Origin: Tubiluchus corallicola
Taxonomy: Eukaryota > Priapulida > Priapulimorpha > Priapulimorphida > Tubiluchidae
DNA length: 55,227 nucleotides
Assembly: GCA_030141605.1 (NCBI GenBank)
Contig: JAQGDQ010000651.1
Span: forward strand, 64,001-119,227
Reading direction: 5' to 3'
Made by a program: the position numbers and the translations under genes. Below are positions 11,430 to 24,345 of this stretch, piece after piece. Position 1 is the stretch's first letter, and each line of letters begins with the position of its first letter. The notes under the pieces are model-generated. The model searched no databases, was not told where the DNA came from, and saw nothing but the letters and a program-made list of their open reading frames with translations.

Positions 11430-13100
11430 AACGAAAAAAAACCAACAAGCCCAGTCCACATTCTGTTAACTCGATGTACACTTTTATTCAAAGTGAAGGT
11501 CGCTAAGAGAAGGGGGCGTGTAGAGGTTTCGCTACCTCTGAAGTCGCCCTCATGCATGGACTTATAAACCATTTAAAAGATATCGTTTATTGCAGGGAAG
11601 CGACATGCCGCATTTATTCTGCTGCATAAAAATTACGTATTTGTGATGTTCAGTATTCAGTTGCAATATAATGCGATCAACAAGGTAAATTGCTGTGGAA
11701 TGTTTATTATATGACAGCAGCCTCTGCAAATTTGACAAAGAAAACAACAAGAAACAAACAACAAATAAGAATAATTGAATCTACTAGAAAAGATCCGCTC
11801 AATCAAATACGACTGGAAATGTATTATCGCTGAAGTGTCTCAGACCTGCTCCAAGACGATGGAGACAGTAAGACAGGTTGCTGTCGTTATTATGACTACG
11901 CTTCTGAGTTCTTGGTGGCATTTTACTGTTGTTTTTATTGCAACAAATTTACCTAAATGCAGTGACCAGTCAGCGTTCCAGAAATTACAGAGCGGTAAGC
12001 CTTGCGGACGTGAGGCCTACGTATTTTTAGCTTTTTACAACAATCATGAAGCGCATATTAACATGGCGTTTATCCCATACTACACAAATCGTTTCTGCTC
12101 CGGGCTACGAAACGAAAATATGTGACGTTTTTTGGGGATGGGGCGATGGAACTGATGCGTGGAAGTACTGTTAATCCCGGCGTTGCGGAATGCTTTATTA
12201 CTGTTACGTTTGCGCGAGAGCGTTTCACTTTCTATTAAAGGTCATCACTTGGATGTGATCATGTAAGTAATGCATTTTCAATCGTATTTTCAATAACATT
12301 TATATGTCTTGTAAAGTGTTCGTGTAATTGTTCATTGATCTTTTGCAAGTTGTGGCTGACAATAAACCGGTAACATGCGTAAGGGCCTGGGCAGCAAGTA
12401 TTTTTTATGCACCTGACAACTCCAAATGCTTAGACATTGGTCTGGCGAAGAGAAACTTTGGAGACTTTGCAACAACAAACACTTTAGTCGGCATAAAAGT
12501 AGCAAAATTGCATTCTGTTTATCACACCGTTTAGTTAGCCCTTCAGAAAAGCCAAGATGAGATTTGCTGATGTTCATTTATTATTTGTGATGGGGCAGCT
12601 TATAGTCCAAGCGCTGAAGAGCGTGCAATTTAAGGCGGTGCATTTATTCGCATAGAATAAAAGTGTCCAACTAGCTCCTCTCAATAACGACAAGCAGTAA
12701 ACGGTTAGTTTCTTATAAGACGGGTAAATGGAAGCAGGTAAAAATTTGTCGTTCGCGTGTCAACATACAAAAAGCTGTGGTATAAATTGGTTTCAAACTT
12801 CATCGGTTAATTGTTTCATATTAAAAATATAAGAAGACAATGCGATAAATAGCCGCGTTGAAACTAAAAGCAAATTCTTCATGAAACTGACGAAAGTTGT
12901 TAAAAAAAGGGAACTCAATGTTTGTTTCCAGCTGTTGAAAGTTTTACAAAAAGTTGAAAAGAATGCCTGAGGTATAACACTTTTACTAAAATGGACACTC
13001 GTATAACAGACAAAGATAACTTTAAAATGTTATTTACCGTTGCCACTTAACAGACAACATTATCGTTAAATCGGTCACGTGTATGGTTTAGGTCTTGGCG
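11430..13100. other. No supported gene; one open stretch of 117 codons
   Basis: A plus-strand frame is open from 11775 to 12125. Its first ATG is at 11858, and it contains a hydrophobic segment (VAVVIMTTLLSSWWHF) followed by a Cys-containing part. No splice signals or homology are recognised, so it may be an exon of an unknown gene or chance. Nothing else was seen in this stretch. Confidence 0.3.
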
Positions 13101-13109
13101 TTGGCAACC

Positions 13110-13195
13110 ACTGGTCTCGAACTCAAAACTGTTGAACCACTAAGCATGTTTGCAATTTGTAGTCTAGAGCAATCGGCTACTGAACACCCGAAGAC
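13110..13195 (-). repeat. Possible tRNA-like (SINE head) sequence
   Basis: On the minus strand gtagccgattgctct resembles a pol III A box, and about 50 bases later gagttcgagac matches a B box. This spacing suits a tRNA-derived SINE head. The tRNA fold is not convincing. Confidence 0.3.
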
Positions 13196-13199
13196 ACCG

Positions 13200-16100
13200 T
13201 ATCATAAAAAATTGAAAACTTTCAGTAACTGTCTAATGCATGTTATATAAGGTTTGATCACGTCCAATTTTTGCATGACTTAGCGAGTCTGCAACTGACT
13301 GAAGTCACTGGACAGATGCTAATATGTTGACGCTACATCAAAAACATTTTTCACCTCCTAACCTCTTGAGAAAACTTAATTTCGACTAATTAATACATAA
13401 ACATGAAGCGTTGTTTGCAACATACGATGTGACCGCTAACCTTGAACCTAAGCGCAGGAATGTACTACATTCACTAGGTGTGCTACTGACTCCGTAACCA
13501 CAGATCTAAATGCCATGTTGTGCTCAGTGAAGAGTTAAGTCAGGTTCCGTTTATTAGTTTATAAATAGAGTACAAAAATTAATAAATTAAGTTTATTATT
13601 AAATAAATCACTTAATATCCGTCCAAATATTGAATATCTTTACAATACAGTTCAACAGTTATGTAGAAATGCATTATTCTTTTACTTAATATTTCTACCT
13701 CATGTCTTTCCATTTTGTTGAAAGAAATGTTGTCAAAATATCAAATTTGATGACTAGTAACGGAGTGCACAAGCGGCTAAAGAGAAAGATTTCAAATTTA
13801 AATAATAAATAAATTTACGTTTTCCGAAAAACCACACGAAAACATACATTGTAACAATAACGCTGGTTTTACTGACATTGTGATCAGTTGCGCCTGAGGT
13901 TTTATATTTGCAGCCCGATGCAGTCGTTAAAACGTTAACGATATAAGTGAGCCGCAAGTGAAAGAACGAGGGTCGCAAATGTTTACGAATTTAAGAAAAT
14001 TAGTGTTAATTATTGTTGTTGTTACTGTTGCTGTTGTTGCTAACGCCTTGTTGCTGTCATTGTTGTTGTTTTTCACAAGGACCGGTTCCGTTTTTTTACC
14101 TGCCTTGTCCTTAGTCAAATGTGTAATAATATAGTAGTGCAGTTCAGTTGTATTTGTGGAAAAGGTTGCTTTTCATACTGCCTCTTATTTGATAACTGTT
14201 TCAACTCAGAATATTCCCAATTCGTTTTTGCGCCAGATACGAATGTTGCTCATTACATGTATACGCTTTCACTCGTGCCCAAATTCTTTGTCATCTTGAA
14301 AACTTGAAAACGTACTGGCCGTCTCTCGAACGTATAGTGCGAGTAGTTCTCGTGTCTTTTAATGTTTCGATCATTTTTTACTGGCTGTGCATTCTTCTAG
14401 TTCATGTTTAAAATTCACCGTTAAACAACTGTCAACGACGTATTGAGTTTCTTAGGCGTATAGCTATTGACAATAGTAAACAAAGACTAATTTTTTTCAT
14501 TTATAAAAAATACAGTTTGTCCTTGTATAATCAATGCTCTCATGAAGGTGGCAGATGCCGCAAATTCGTTAGTATAGACGATTATCCTTTTGTCATCTTC
14601 AAAAACTTTGTGGGCAGTAAAATAAAAAATACAATTGAAAAAGCAAGTGAAATTGGAGTCAAATTTTCGGCGGTACAAAGGATCACATGGCGGGAAATGA
14701 GTAAAAACAGCACAGATCACTGTTATTGTCAAGAAATAACAGTTTTCATCAGAAAAAGTGATTTCAATACAGAACATGACAAGAAGTTCGTCAAATTGCT
14801 ATAGTGAATAACAATCGTGTAAAAATATGAATCAAATCGGGAAGACGCCAGTATCACTTCTGTAATTACTAGCACTCGTAATTTGTATTAGGTTCTGCGT
14901 ACGAAAGAGTTTGCATTGAGCAACAGTTTATGGTGAGCCTTATAGTGTTTATAGATACAACTGCCAGTATGATTAACCACACGCCAGCGCCACTGCAGTT
15001 CTGAACACAAATCGAAATTTATTGTTTAAAGTTCATGCTATGCTCTAGTAACATGATAAAGCTGCTTCAATCTCAATGGGCTTATAAAAGAAGCTTTTTA
15101 CATAAAAACTTTGAGCCCCGATTTAGACAGCAAGGTTGAAGATTACAGGTAGACCTACAAGTTACTGTTATATTGTACTTTGTATTTTTTGACATCCATT
15201 CCATGAGAAATGTTCGTGGATACGAATTGTTGGTCGATTTTGCTCTTTTCTCTTTATCACCCATATTGCTTATGATTTGTGAAAAAACACAAAATTTGGA
15301 TAATCTAAGATTTAAATGGACAAATTAATGTCAGTTACAACTAAATCAGGAAGGAAGGCAGATGAAATATCAACTCGTGTTTTCATGTTATCTATGGCAA
15401 ATTTCGTTAGTGGTTTTGGAGTAACATTGCTCCCAAAACCCTCAGGCTGACAAATCACTGTTTGAAGAATGACTGGTTTGCTGAAATAGTGTTGCTGCAG
15501 GCTTTCCGGTGTCACCAGAATTTTTCAGCTTGTGAAAGGCCAGTTTCTGACGCTTTTCCTACATGAATTCAACACCTTGACCCCAGAGGTCCCTGAATCT
15601 TGCAAACTTATTGAAGCTGTCATTAACGACGACAAGTGTATAATTAGTCCAAGAAATTCCTCTTTCCTGTCTGGTTTGGTCATCTCTACCAAATCTTCAC
15701 TCTTCACCAGCTTTGTCTAATGCCTTTGTTTGAGAACATCTCCGAATAAAATAATGCTTCCTCACGTGACATATGGCTGAATCAAACAATCTGTTTATTA
15801 TTACTTTATATACCTACGTGATCAGCTTGAGATTATGTTCACCTTCAGTCCTTCCAAGCACAGAAATATTTCAGATCTCGCAACGCAATGGGTGGTGCAG
15901 AAAGTTATTATACTGGGTAACAATTAGCAACCAAAAAGTGCTTGAAATGCTGTGTTTCTGGTTACCGGATATTTAGACGCTAAAAGTTGTTAACATTTTT
16001 TATTAATAATGAATTTCGTAGATTGCTACTTTTGGTTTTATAAATTTAGTTCACATCAAATTATTTTCATTGTTTAGTGGGCTTGGTGATTGTGCTGATC

Positions 16101-17180
16101 TTTCAGATAAGCTGACATCTCTACAAAATAACCGTTCTGTTGTTTTGTCAAAATGTCTAAACTCTATTTATCTCAACCGAGGCTGCACATCCGGTTTTGA
16201 ATTTACATCAGCTTGTTTCAACCACCACAGAATTGTCAAGCCTATTTATTGTAAAGTATGAATTTGCAAGCTTAACAGCTTGCTTCGAAACGTTGAGTGA
16301 ATATAATGATTTAGTTGCAATTTAGAAATACGAGTTCAACAATGCCTGTTCAAAGAGGCATGTACCAGACATCCTGATTATCACATTGATTCAACCTAAC
16401 TGTTGTCAATACTAAAACTGGATCACATGCAATATGTAGATACTGCAGAAATTTGCAATCATTTAATTGTAAAACGTATACAATGTTCACTTCAGTAACA
16501 AAATTGAACAAACAGTCATAAAAGTTTGCAATATGATACTGTAGAAAATTTGCATCCTTTAACATTGCTCTCTCTAGATCAACTGAAACTTGCATGCCTT
16601 GAGAGAATTGAGCACATGACCAGAGATTCGAGTTCCTATTGGAAGGTACATCACATTCGTGCATACTGACCATAAATGGAAAGGTCACCTATAGTCTACA
16701 GACTACTGGTTGGCTAAACCAAAATCAAAGCCTATTTGGCTTCTTTGATAGCAGAATAAAGATTATTTGTTTACAGAAAGCTGTGTTATAATTTTTCTCT
16801 ATTTTATCTTAGAGAAAATTGATGCATGAAATTAAAAATCTAATTACTCAGATTAATGAATATCTATGAAAGCAAAAGGAAACAATATTTAGAAACAAAA
16901 TCAATTAATCTCTGACAAATACTTTGTACAATTGGAGTAAAAACGACTGTAGATGGCAGCATAGACTAATTCAGTACTTTAGTGTAGTAGACTGACAATT
17001 AAATGTGTCACACGATACTACAATACGTACTTGGTACAATAAGCGACAGATACGCTGTAGACTTTTAGATCAATTCCGCTCTCACTGAAACGAAAACTAT
17101 CTTAAACATGATATTGTGATTGTTTAATACAATCTGATCCTAACAGCGAATTACACTATGCAGAGAGTGCGTGCATGAGT
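13200..17180. other. No supported gene; a few unexplained open frames
   Basis: AT-rich. A plus-strand frame at 14517-14804 (95 codons, Cys-rich start YNQCSHEGGRCRKF) and minus-strand frames at 15312-15515 and 15525-15707, separated by one stop, read like low-complexity-free protein. I recognise no domain, and the plus strand at 15532-15720 is also open. They could be decayed mobile-element coding sequence. Confidence 0.3.
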
Positions 17181-17350
17181 GTGTGGCCGAGTGGTTTAGA
17201 TTTCTTACTACAACCACGCAGTCTTGAGTTCGATACTAGCGACTGCGAATGCAGGACATATGCCTTACATTATTCGTTATTTGTGTATTCCGTCATTACC
17301 TGCTTTGTTGTAAATGTCAGTCGCCAAATAGCTGCTAGTGCTGATGTTAT
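17181..17350 (+). mobile_element. tRNA-derived SINE copy
   Basis: Starts gtgtggccgagtggttta with a clear pol III A box (tggccgagtgg, 17184-17194), followed by gagttcgatac (17226-17236) as B box at normal spacing, and an unrelated tail of about 110 bases. The head resembles a Leu/Ser-type tRNA in the A box but lacks a proper anticodon arm. No obvious duplication of the target was identified. Confidence 0.55.
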
Positions 17351-17639
17351 GTATTAAATGAGCGATGTTAAATAGATTTTGACTTTTGTTTTTGTCTTTG
17401 CATTTTTGATATTGAGCGAGTTTACAGATTAGAGCTGCACATCAGATTACTGAATGAGGGAGATGCGATACTCGAAGTGTGAACTTTTAACTTTGACTTT
17501 TGTACTTTAAAGGTGACAAATCAATCGTAACCATTCTTGGAAATCGGAATATGTATTAAATAAAATTTAAACTGTAATGTGTAAAATACAATATAATTTG
17601 CTGTAAAATCTATATAATCTATATAAAGCTGAAAACTTG

Positions 17640-17835
17640 TCTGTCTGTTATAGAGTCAGTCAGTCACTTTTAGGTTTTAGATTTAATACTTTATTTAAAA
17701 CATAATGTTAATATCCAACACAGACTAAATCACGCAAAAAATTACACCACAAAATGAATCTGCATAAAAATTACAAAATTTCTGTCTGTCTGCCTGTTTG
17801 TCTCTCTGTCTGCTTGCCTGTCTGTCTGTCGTCCA
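17640..17835. repeat. CTGT-rich simple repeat
   Basis: Two patches of ctgtctgt/ctgcctgt units (17639-17668 and 17781-17832) around an AT-rich spacer. Non-coding. Confidence 0.7.
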
Positions 17836-17839
17836 GTGC

Positions 17840-19034
17840 ACCATAAAGACCATTGCTCCGAGAAGATTTTAGGCTTTCAGTGTTTTAGCTCATTCAATTT
17901 GGGGTAGGTTCAGCTGGTATATACTAAAATGGGCTAATGTAGCACACCGAGTAATGTAAAGGAGAGGAATTATCATCGTATGTACCACTTTTTTAGTTTT
18001 GGTAAAGCTTGAAATTCATTGTTCGACATTAAGGCAGTCTACGACATTAGTCCATTATAGTACATATAGAGGGTGTTTCAGAAAAAGCAGTGCATTAGAA
18101 AAATGATGATAATTATCATTGATATGTTTCTAATGAAATATACATTATTTATTGCTCAAATTTATTTTGCAACATTTTTCCTGAAATTGCTGACTTAGTA
18201 TTTGCATGTTCTGCTAGGCATGGTTCTTATTTTTCAGGCTGATCGGGAAACGGGAGATATTTTTGGAAATTAATTGCAACACAAAAGTGTTTCGTTTTCT
18301 GTTGAGTCAGAAATATGGGGTCAGGTAGATTTTTCTGTCAAAATTGACTTTTATCGTTATTTAAGTCAACTTGGGCTGAAGAATTCAAGAAAGATAGATG
18401 CCATTTTTTCATGCACATCTCCAGCTGCCATCTTGGGTTTCAAAATGGCCACCATTAACATTTTAAAAATTAAGATAGTCATAATAATAATATTTTATAG
18501 TCGTCAAATTTTATTCATAGATTGCTCAACTGATCCTTTGAGTTTGAGTTAAGTCCATTTTTTCACAAGTATTGAGGTAGGGGTAGTAGATGCGTATTAA
18601 ACATTTTTCAAGAAGTGTGTGTGCGTAAGTTACGTGACAGAGTCAGAATTTCAAAATTAGGGCCAACGACTTTATCGCTCCTCTTACAGAAATGTGTTAA
18701 GAAGAAATGAATAGCTGGATAATGATAGATGTGCATTACGTCATTTTCAAAAAGTGGGCAGAGTCAGATCACATAAAGCAGACGATAGTTTCAGCTTTGT
18801 TAAATTATTACATTACTATTACAACTCGTTTATTTAAAAAAAACCAGTAAGTACATAAGGCCCTCTGTATAAACTGCACGTACTGCTAATTTCAACACAA
18901 TATAGTGTATAAGCGAAAACGGAAATGATTTGTGTAAGAAATGTCTTAAATTAAAATAAAATTACCAATAAATTTCGTCTAAAAACCAAAACTGTTTAGT
19001 CAAAGCTATGATATAACAGGATATACTTTTTCAG
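17840..19034. other. No supported gene; possible mobile-element remnants
   Basis: Contains gagggtgtttcagaaaaa at 18069, a word like the ends of some DNA transposons, but no matching right end was found. The part at 18240-18800 has the look of old dispersed repeat. The missing start-codon exon of the EGF gene should lie somewhere upstream of 19034 but was not recognised. Confidence 0.3.
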
Positions 19035-19123
19035 GCATTCATTGTTCGCTACATTTGGTATTATCCTGGCATGTGGATACTGTAATATTCTTGCCCACTC
19101 TGTTTCTAAAAGGCAAACTTCAC
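19035..19123 (+). CDS. EGF-domain secreted protein, signal-peptide exon
   Basis: After ctttttcag an 89-base exon encodes a hydrophobic stretch (HSLFATFGIILACGYCNILA) followed by HSVSKRQTS, then a strong donor gtaagtatc. The stretch looks like the core of a signal peptide, and the KR pair just after it looks like a proprotein convertase site. The exon leaves one base (c), which joins the gt opening the exon at 22947 to make CGT, so the frame continues into the first EGF domain. There is no in-frame ATG, and a stop lies upstream in this frame, so the start codon must be in an earlier exon ending two bases into a codon. The phase agreement across all six exons makes the model credible. Confidence 0.65.
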
Positions 19124-19195
19124 GTAAGTATCACCTTCAATACCAAATTCAAAGTAATATTTTATTTTCTTGCAAATCAGCTTAGTGAACGTTAA

Positions 19196-20082
19196 GCCCC
19201 TGTTACTTCAATCACTCCAGATACATCAAGACTATCAAGAACTTATTGTAGTTATTTGACTTTAATTGGTCTGACAATGAATTCCACCTCAAAGGTCCTT
19301 GATGTTTTGAAGAATTCTGGCCTTTAGATGAATTAAATCTTTCAATAAAATAAAGGTGGGTGGTAGCAAACCTAGTAGAATGGTGATGAGTGCGACATGC
19401 TAGAGTATAATAATTGCTGAAGAGATCCGGGAGTGAATTATTTTTTAATTTATATACGAACTTGACCAGTTCTTGTTTACATAGATCATATAAAATACAT
19501 AGGTGTTACATGTTCTCTTTACTGGTAAATGTTAGGTTTGATCATTTTGTTGTGTATTGAACTCAATGATTTCAAGATCGATAATGAAACAGCACCCCAA
19601 GCAAGAATGCCATAACTCAAGTATGACGTGACAAGAGCAGAATATAAGTACCACAATGCATCTACATTTATGTAGTGTCGTATTCTAGCTATTGGACCAC
19701 TTATTTTGCTAACTTTGTTGACTATATGCTGTACATGTGCTTTCCAAGAAATCCTACTATCTATAAATATACCGAGATATTTGATTTCTTGAGTAGATTC
19801 AATATTACAACCGCCCATATTTATGTTGACAATATCTTAAATGGGGCGTGTTTATTAAGAACATCTTCATGTATTTGGAAAGTAGTAGAGAAGGCAGTCA
19901 ATATTAGTTGGCACCTCAGAAAAGTCATCAGCAGCGGTTTTATTTTGCAGATCATCCGGAAATGAATTCAAGTTAAAATTCTGTTTATTCCTGATTTTAA
20001 TTTTCTTTTTAACTATCAAGTTACCAAGATTATTAATAATAGCGAACACAGGTAGATGATCAACTACTATCCATTTATTCAT
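19196..20082 (-). pseudogene. LINE remnant inside EGF-gene intron
   Basis: The minus strand has the end of an endonuclease (DHLPVFAIINNLGN at about 20060). Then, with the whole RT core missing, it continues with the post-RT domain: IKYLGIFIDSRISWKAHV, YLYSALVTSYLSYGILAWG and a C-terminal TRFATTHLYFIERFNSS-like block near 19350. This is an internally deleted copy with several stops. Confidence 0.75.
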
Positions 20083-20130
20083 TAAAGAAACTATCTAACA
20101 ACAATCAGACACTAAATTAAAAAGATAGAC

Positions 20131-20284
<154 letters not shown>

Positions 20285-20788
20285 ATATAGGAGCTTCTCA
20301 GTTTGGGACTCTGCCATTTTTTGCCGGCTGTTTTATCCTTTTTTTGTTAAATATTATGGACCGTGACACAGCAGTCTATTACATTGAACCAAGCACTCCA
20401 GGCCAGCTTATATCATGCTGACATGCGCTCTGTATCTGCTCATAATCAATATTCATTTACAAAACGTATTCTTTTTTATGCTAATTCTGGGGAAAAAATA
20501 TAAGTAATACCAATTTATTTTACTTTCCTCTTCCTAATGGAAGCTTACATACTGAATGTTAATGTGTCGTTTACATTAACAATTTTGCATTGACGCCTAA
20601 GACCGTGCTACATTATTTAAATATATGCTAGCCTTCTTTTATAACATCCAATATACCAACCGATTTTACATTTAAATGACTAAGACACATTAATTGATAC
20701 AAAGTGCACCAGTCATAACTATATTATACCAACGACCTCTGTAATTACAGGCATGTGATCACAGGGTAGTTAATAGTATAAGCAGCAG

Positions 20789-21544
20789 CCATGGGCGCCG
20801 CAAACAACCAGGGGGACTGGGGGAGCGCAGTAAATCCACCAACGCATTTTCCTGTACTTGAGGACATTTTGGAGGCCTCAAATGAGATCTAAATTCTGGT
20901 ACATAGACTTCGTCAAACGTGAAAAATTCTGCCGTCATAAATATATTTTACCTACATTTACCTAGGCAATATTCATTGTAGTAATTGTATATCTTTTTTG
21001 CAAGTTCGTAATACACTGCAATGCGGGTGACCCAATTTATTTAGTGTCAAAATTATCAATCCAGCAAAATTTGGATGGTCAAACATAAAACTGATTTGAG
21101 AGTGTTAAGTTTACAGCCCACCCACTGTTCATACAAAATTTAATATGTTTGCCTGCTTGCTAATTTTTCCCACTGGACATAGCTAAATGCAATTTCACTG
21201 CATTATAGACCATTTTGCGATTGCTAGAAGCTATTTCCTCAGACAAGTTTACCTCAAACTCGTGACTCATAATTTCACTACTACCGTGAAAAGGGGGAAG
21301 CAGGCCCCTTGGGCCTCCCTAAATGCAATAGTGCAGTTACAGTTAATTAAAAACTGACTAGACAACGGAAATCGATAAGAGAATCGACACTATGTAAGTG
21401 ATATACATAAACATAAGTTTACTATGCAAATCTGCTGACTGTTCGGTTATTGCGCAAACAAACAAGTGTTTCTTGTTTTACTTTTAAAAAACTTTATTTA
21501 GCGGACACACGTGCGTCAGGGCGTCCGCTTCCAGGCGCCCATGG
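20789..21544. mobile_element. Non-autonomous DNA element with CCATGGGCGCC ends
   Basis: ccatgggcgcc at 20789-20799 and its exact inverse at 21534-21544 bound a 756-bp stretch with no reading frame. Just outside, agcagcag on the left and tagcagctg on the right look like a worn target duplication of about 8 bp. GC-rich patches near both ends (ggggactggggg; agcggacacacgtgcg) contrast with an AT-rich middle. The superfamily is unknown; the 8-bp duplication class (hAT or P-like) would fit. Confidence 0.45.
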
Positions 21545-22946
21545 TAGCAGCTGCATTCTACTATGACTACGATTTGCTACGCAAATCTACACCTTGCGTT
21601 AGCTCTCCAATTCAGCCTCTCAGCCTCAGCTCAGCGTCTTTTACATTATAACTATAGACATTTAACATGCAATTGACTGTTGACATAAAACTGACTCCTA
21701 ACAGTTAGGCCGTGAGGTTTCCCCCGGTTAGCCTTGGTCTTGGAATGGAATGGTTATCTATAGCTAGCTTAGACATAAAGCATGAAGGCAACGTCCACAA
21801 GTCCAGAATGTCTACTATACTTAATTTTAATCTATGCATAGATTGTATAAATATTCCAAATAAACATGTTTCAAAATAAATCAGTTGGTGAAACCATTCC
21901 AAATATGTATATTTCAAAATACATATGCCAAAGCATATGGGTATTCTATCTAAATCAATATAGCGAGTACATTTAATTATGTAGTGAGAAAATTCGACAA
22001 GAAATGTACAAGGATAAAATATATGAGCGTCACACGCACTGCAATATACGATTAAATCACAAAAAAGTTATTCCAGTCACGGTAAACTCCACAGTTTATC
22101 TTCATTTATTGTATATGTTCGAAGCCAGCGGCCATGGTACATAATGACCTGGTGAGGTTTATGAAATGCTGTAGCAAAACAGTACGAGGTGTCACAAATG
22201 TTTGTGCCGTCTGTAACAGAATTCTGAACCATTGTGACTGAATCATAGCAATTTTATTTGGTTCTTTCAGCCCTCTGCGGTCTGATACAAATAGAAACAA
22301 CAATCTAATTACTGTAAGTTCTTGTTGAATCGCCATAAAAAACCTTAAATGTTGACTTCCGGACGTTTTTGCTGTGCAAAGTGTATAACATATACTTTTA
22401 ACCGTTTATATGAATATTAAACCGTACGTACGGTTTAAAATAAATTTTCAATACTTTATATAGGTTTTAAATATTAAGCAGTGCCTTTTAGTTCTGCTTT
22501 TACCTTTTTTCAATATTTGGTTATCTTTCTATTTCACTAATTTCAAATATAAAGCTCGTCAAAAGTTATTAATGATCTTGTGACGTCAGCAGTTATTAAA
22601 GCTGCATCACAGATGTGTTCAAAAGACTTAAGTTAACATCAATATTTTTTAATCTTCATTTTAACTGGCGTTTAATTGATGTTTATGGCCTAAGAAAAAC
22701 GTTGCTGATGCAAGTGGCAGCATAACCACCTAAATTTTAAATTTCTTGTCAAGTTTGTCTGGGCAGTACAGCCTTAAATTGTGTATTGTTCTAATCATTC
22801 TAATCTATTGTATTGAAAATAATTTTGTAATCTTATGACTCAAAACATGCGAGTGCTCTCCTGAGATTTGCATTAGCCTTACAACTCAGCTAGACATTCA
22901 ACTTTTATTCATGTTATTTTGTAATTTTATATTTGGTTATCTTTAG
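21545..22946. other. EGF-gene intron, no gene seen
   Basis: AT-rich intron sequence between the signal-peptide exon and the first EGF exon. Apart from the palindrome at 22417-22438 I see nothing in it. It ends in the acceptor atttggttatctttag. Confidence 0.5.
22417..22438. repeat. Perfect 22-bp palindrome
   Basis: The arms are ttaaaccgtac and gtacggtttaa with no spacer. It lies in the intron before the first EGF exon. It could be a binding site for a dimeric protein or chance. Confidence 0.9.
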
Positions 22947-23112
22947 GTAACCCATGTTTAAGTCGACCATGCAGGCATGGTGCTTTATGTCATCCAGCTG
23001 GGGACGACCACTACACATGCACGTGTCCATACAGCTACCGAGGAAGAAACTGCGAAATAGCTTACCATCCTTGTAGACCAAATCCTTGTAATAATAGAGG
23101 CACTTGTAACAG
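22947..23112 (+). CDS. EGF-domain secreted protein, exon with EGF 1 and start of EGF 2
   Basis: 166-base exon with acceptor ctttag and donor gtacgt. It encodes NPCLSRPCRHGALCHP, then TCTCPYSYRGRNCE, i.e. six Cys of a full EGF-like domain with the usual CxC and Gly-x-x-C spacing. It then encodes CRPNPCNNRGTCN, the first three Cys of EGF 2. The Asp-containing motif of calcium-binding EGFs is absent before the first Cys. The exon ends two bases into an Arg codon (AG). Predicted location is extracellular, with disulphides 1-3, 2-4 and 5-6 as is usual for the family. Confidence 0.85.
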
Positions 23113-24180
23113 GTACGTTACATTTAATTCCTTCCATTCTTATCCACTTCCCTCATATTGTTGCTTTCCTTTCCCCTCCACTTCTTCCTCACGAGGCAAT
23201 TTGCGGTTTGGTACAAATGGAGCATTTCCCATAATCTCTTAATAATCTCTTTATAATTAAATTACTATACGAATCTGTAAAAAGCTACCAAACATTTTTG
23301 ACGTGGCAGCTAGCCTTTAAATTCCCCATGCTTGATAATCGATGAATTGCATTTCGTTTCAAAGATATTGCATTTTTTCACCTGCGACCCATGGGCTAGA
23401 AATCCACCCATCATGGGTCAGCGTATGTCCATGAGCGTAAAAAGATAGCGCATATTGCAAAATAGTGCAATACAAAGACGGAACAATACCATATTTGAAG
23501 AGGAAGTAATGATTTGTGAAAAGATGTAACCACTTCGTAGCATGTTAGACAACGAAGCCAATATACAAAGAAGAAAAATTCTTGCATTGTCTCCTCTTTC
23601 AAATCTCACAACTGTCTCTTGAAATCAAAGTCCGGAACCTTTCAACTTTAATTTAATTTGTGTTTTTACGCAACGCTGAGCTATAGACAATAAAAGTTAA
23701 ATGGCAGAAGGAAACTTACTTTTCAAATGCAAAAAAAAATTTAGTTATTAAATGGCCTGACATTGATATTGAGACATTGACTTGTTACTGAGACATTGTC
23801 TGGGTGGGTGTTGCATGGTACAATAAGATGCCAGTTATCACTCATGTCTTGCCTTGATTAGAGAGAGTGAGCTAAACTCAATTTCTGTGAGTTAGAAGCT
23901 TTAAGATTCACAGAATCTCAAAATGCTGACTTGAATGAGGCTGACGGAGAATTCATAAAAGAAGGAGTCCAATATGAGGCAAACCTGTGATGGCCGTGGA
24001 ACAAAAATGCACCCCGTTTAGGATCTGGATACAATATGGCAAACAAACTACACACTCTAACAACACGGCGATTACAAAGAAACCCAGACCTTTTAAATTA
24101 ATTTTATTCTGCATCAATGAATTAATAGAGAACGATTATGAAGAAAGGATGCACAAGTAAACAAACACTATTGAACATGA
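23113..24180. other. EGF-gene intron, no gene seen
   Basis: Intron sequence without recognisable coding or repeat content up to the hairpin array at 24187. Confidence 0.5.
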
Positions 24181-24186
24181 ACCAGT

Positions 24187-24345
24187 TGCGGCAAATACAC
24201 CAAGCCATTGTTTGCCACACCAGCAAGTGCACACTCTGGAACCTAAGTCATCTGTGGCAATTGTACCAGATCATCTTATGCCACGTCATCAACCAGAGAA
24301 CACCGAGCTTGTGGCAAGTGTGCCAATCATTCTTTGCCACACCGA
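24187..24345 (+). repeat. Three diverged units, each an imperfect hairpin
   Basis: tgcggcaaatacacc (24187), tgtggcaattgtacc (24252) and tgtggcaagtgtgcc (24310) each start a unit of about 60 bp. About 15 bases later each reads tttgccac or a variant, so each unit can fold as a stem of gtggcaa with ttgccac. An open frame across them is probably a by-product of the repeat. Confidence 0.6.

Noticed and set aside
18060-18870. DNA transposon starting gagggtgtttcagaaaaa
   Set aside because: No matching inverted end and no target duplication could be found.
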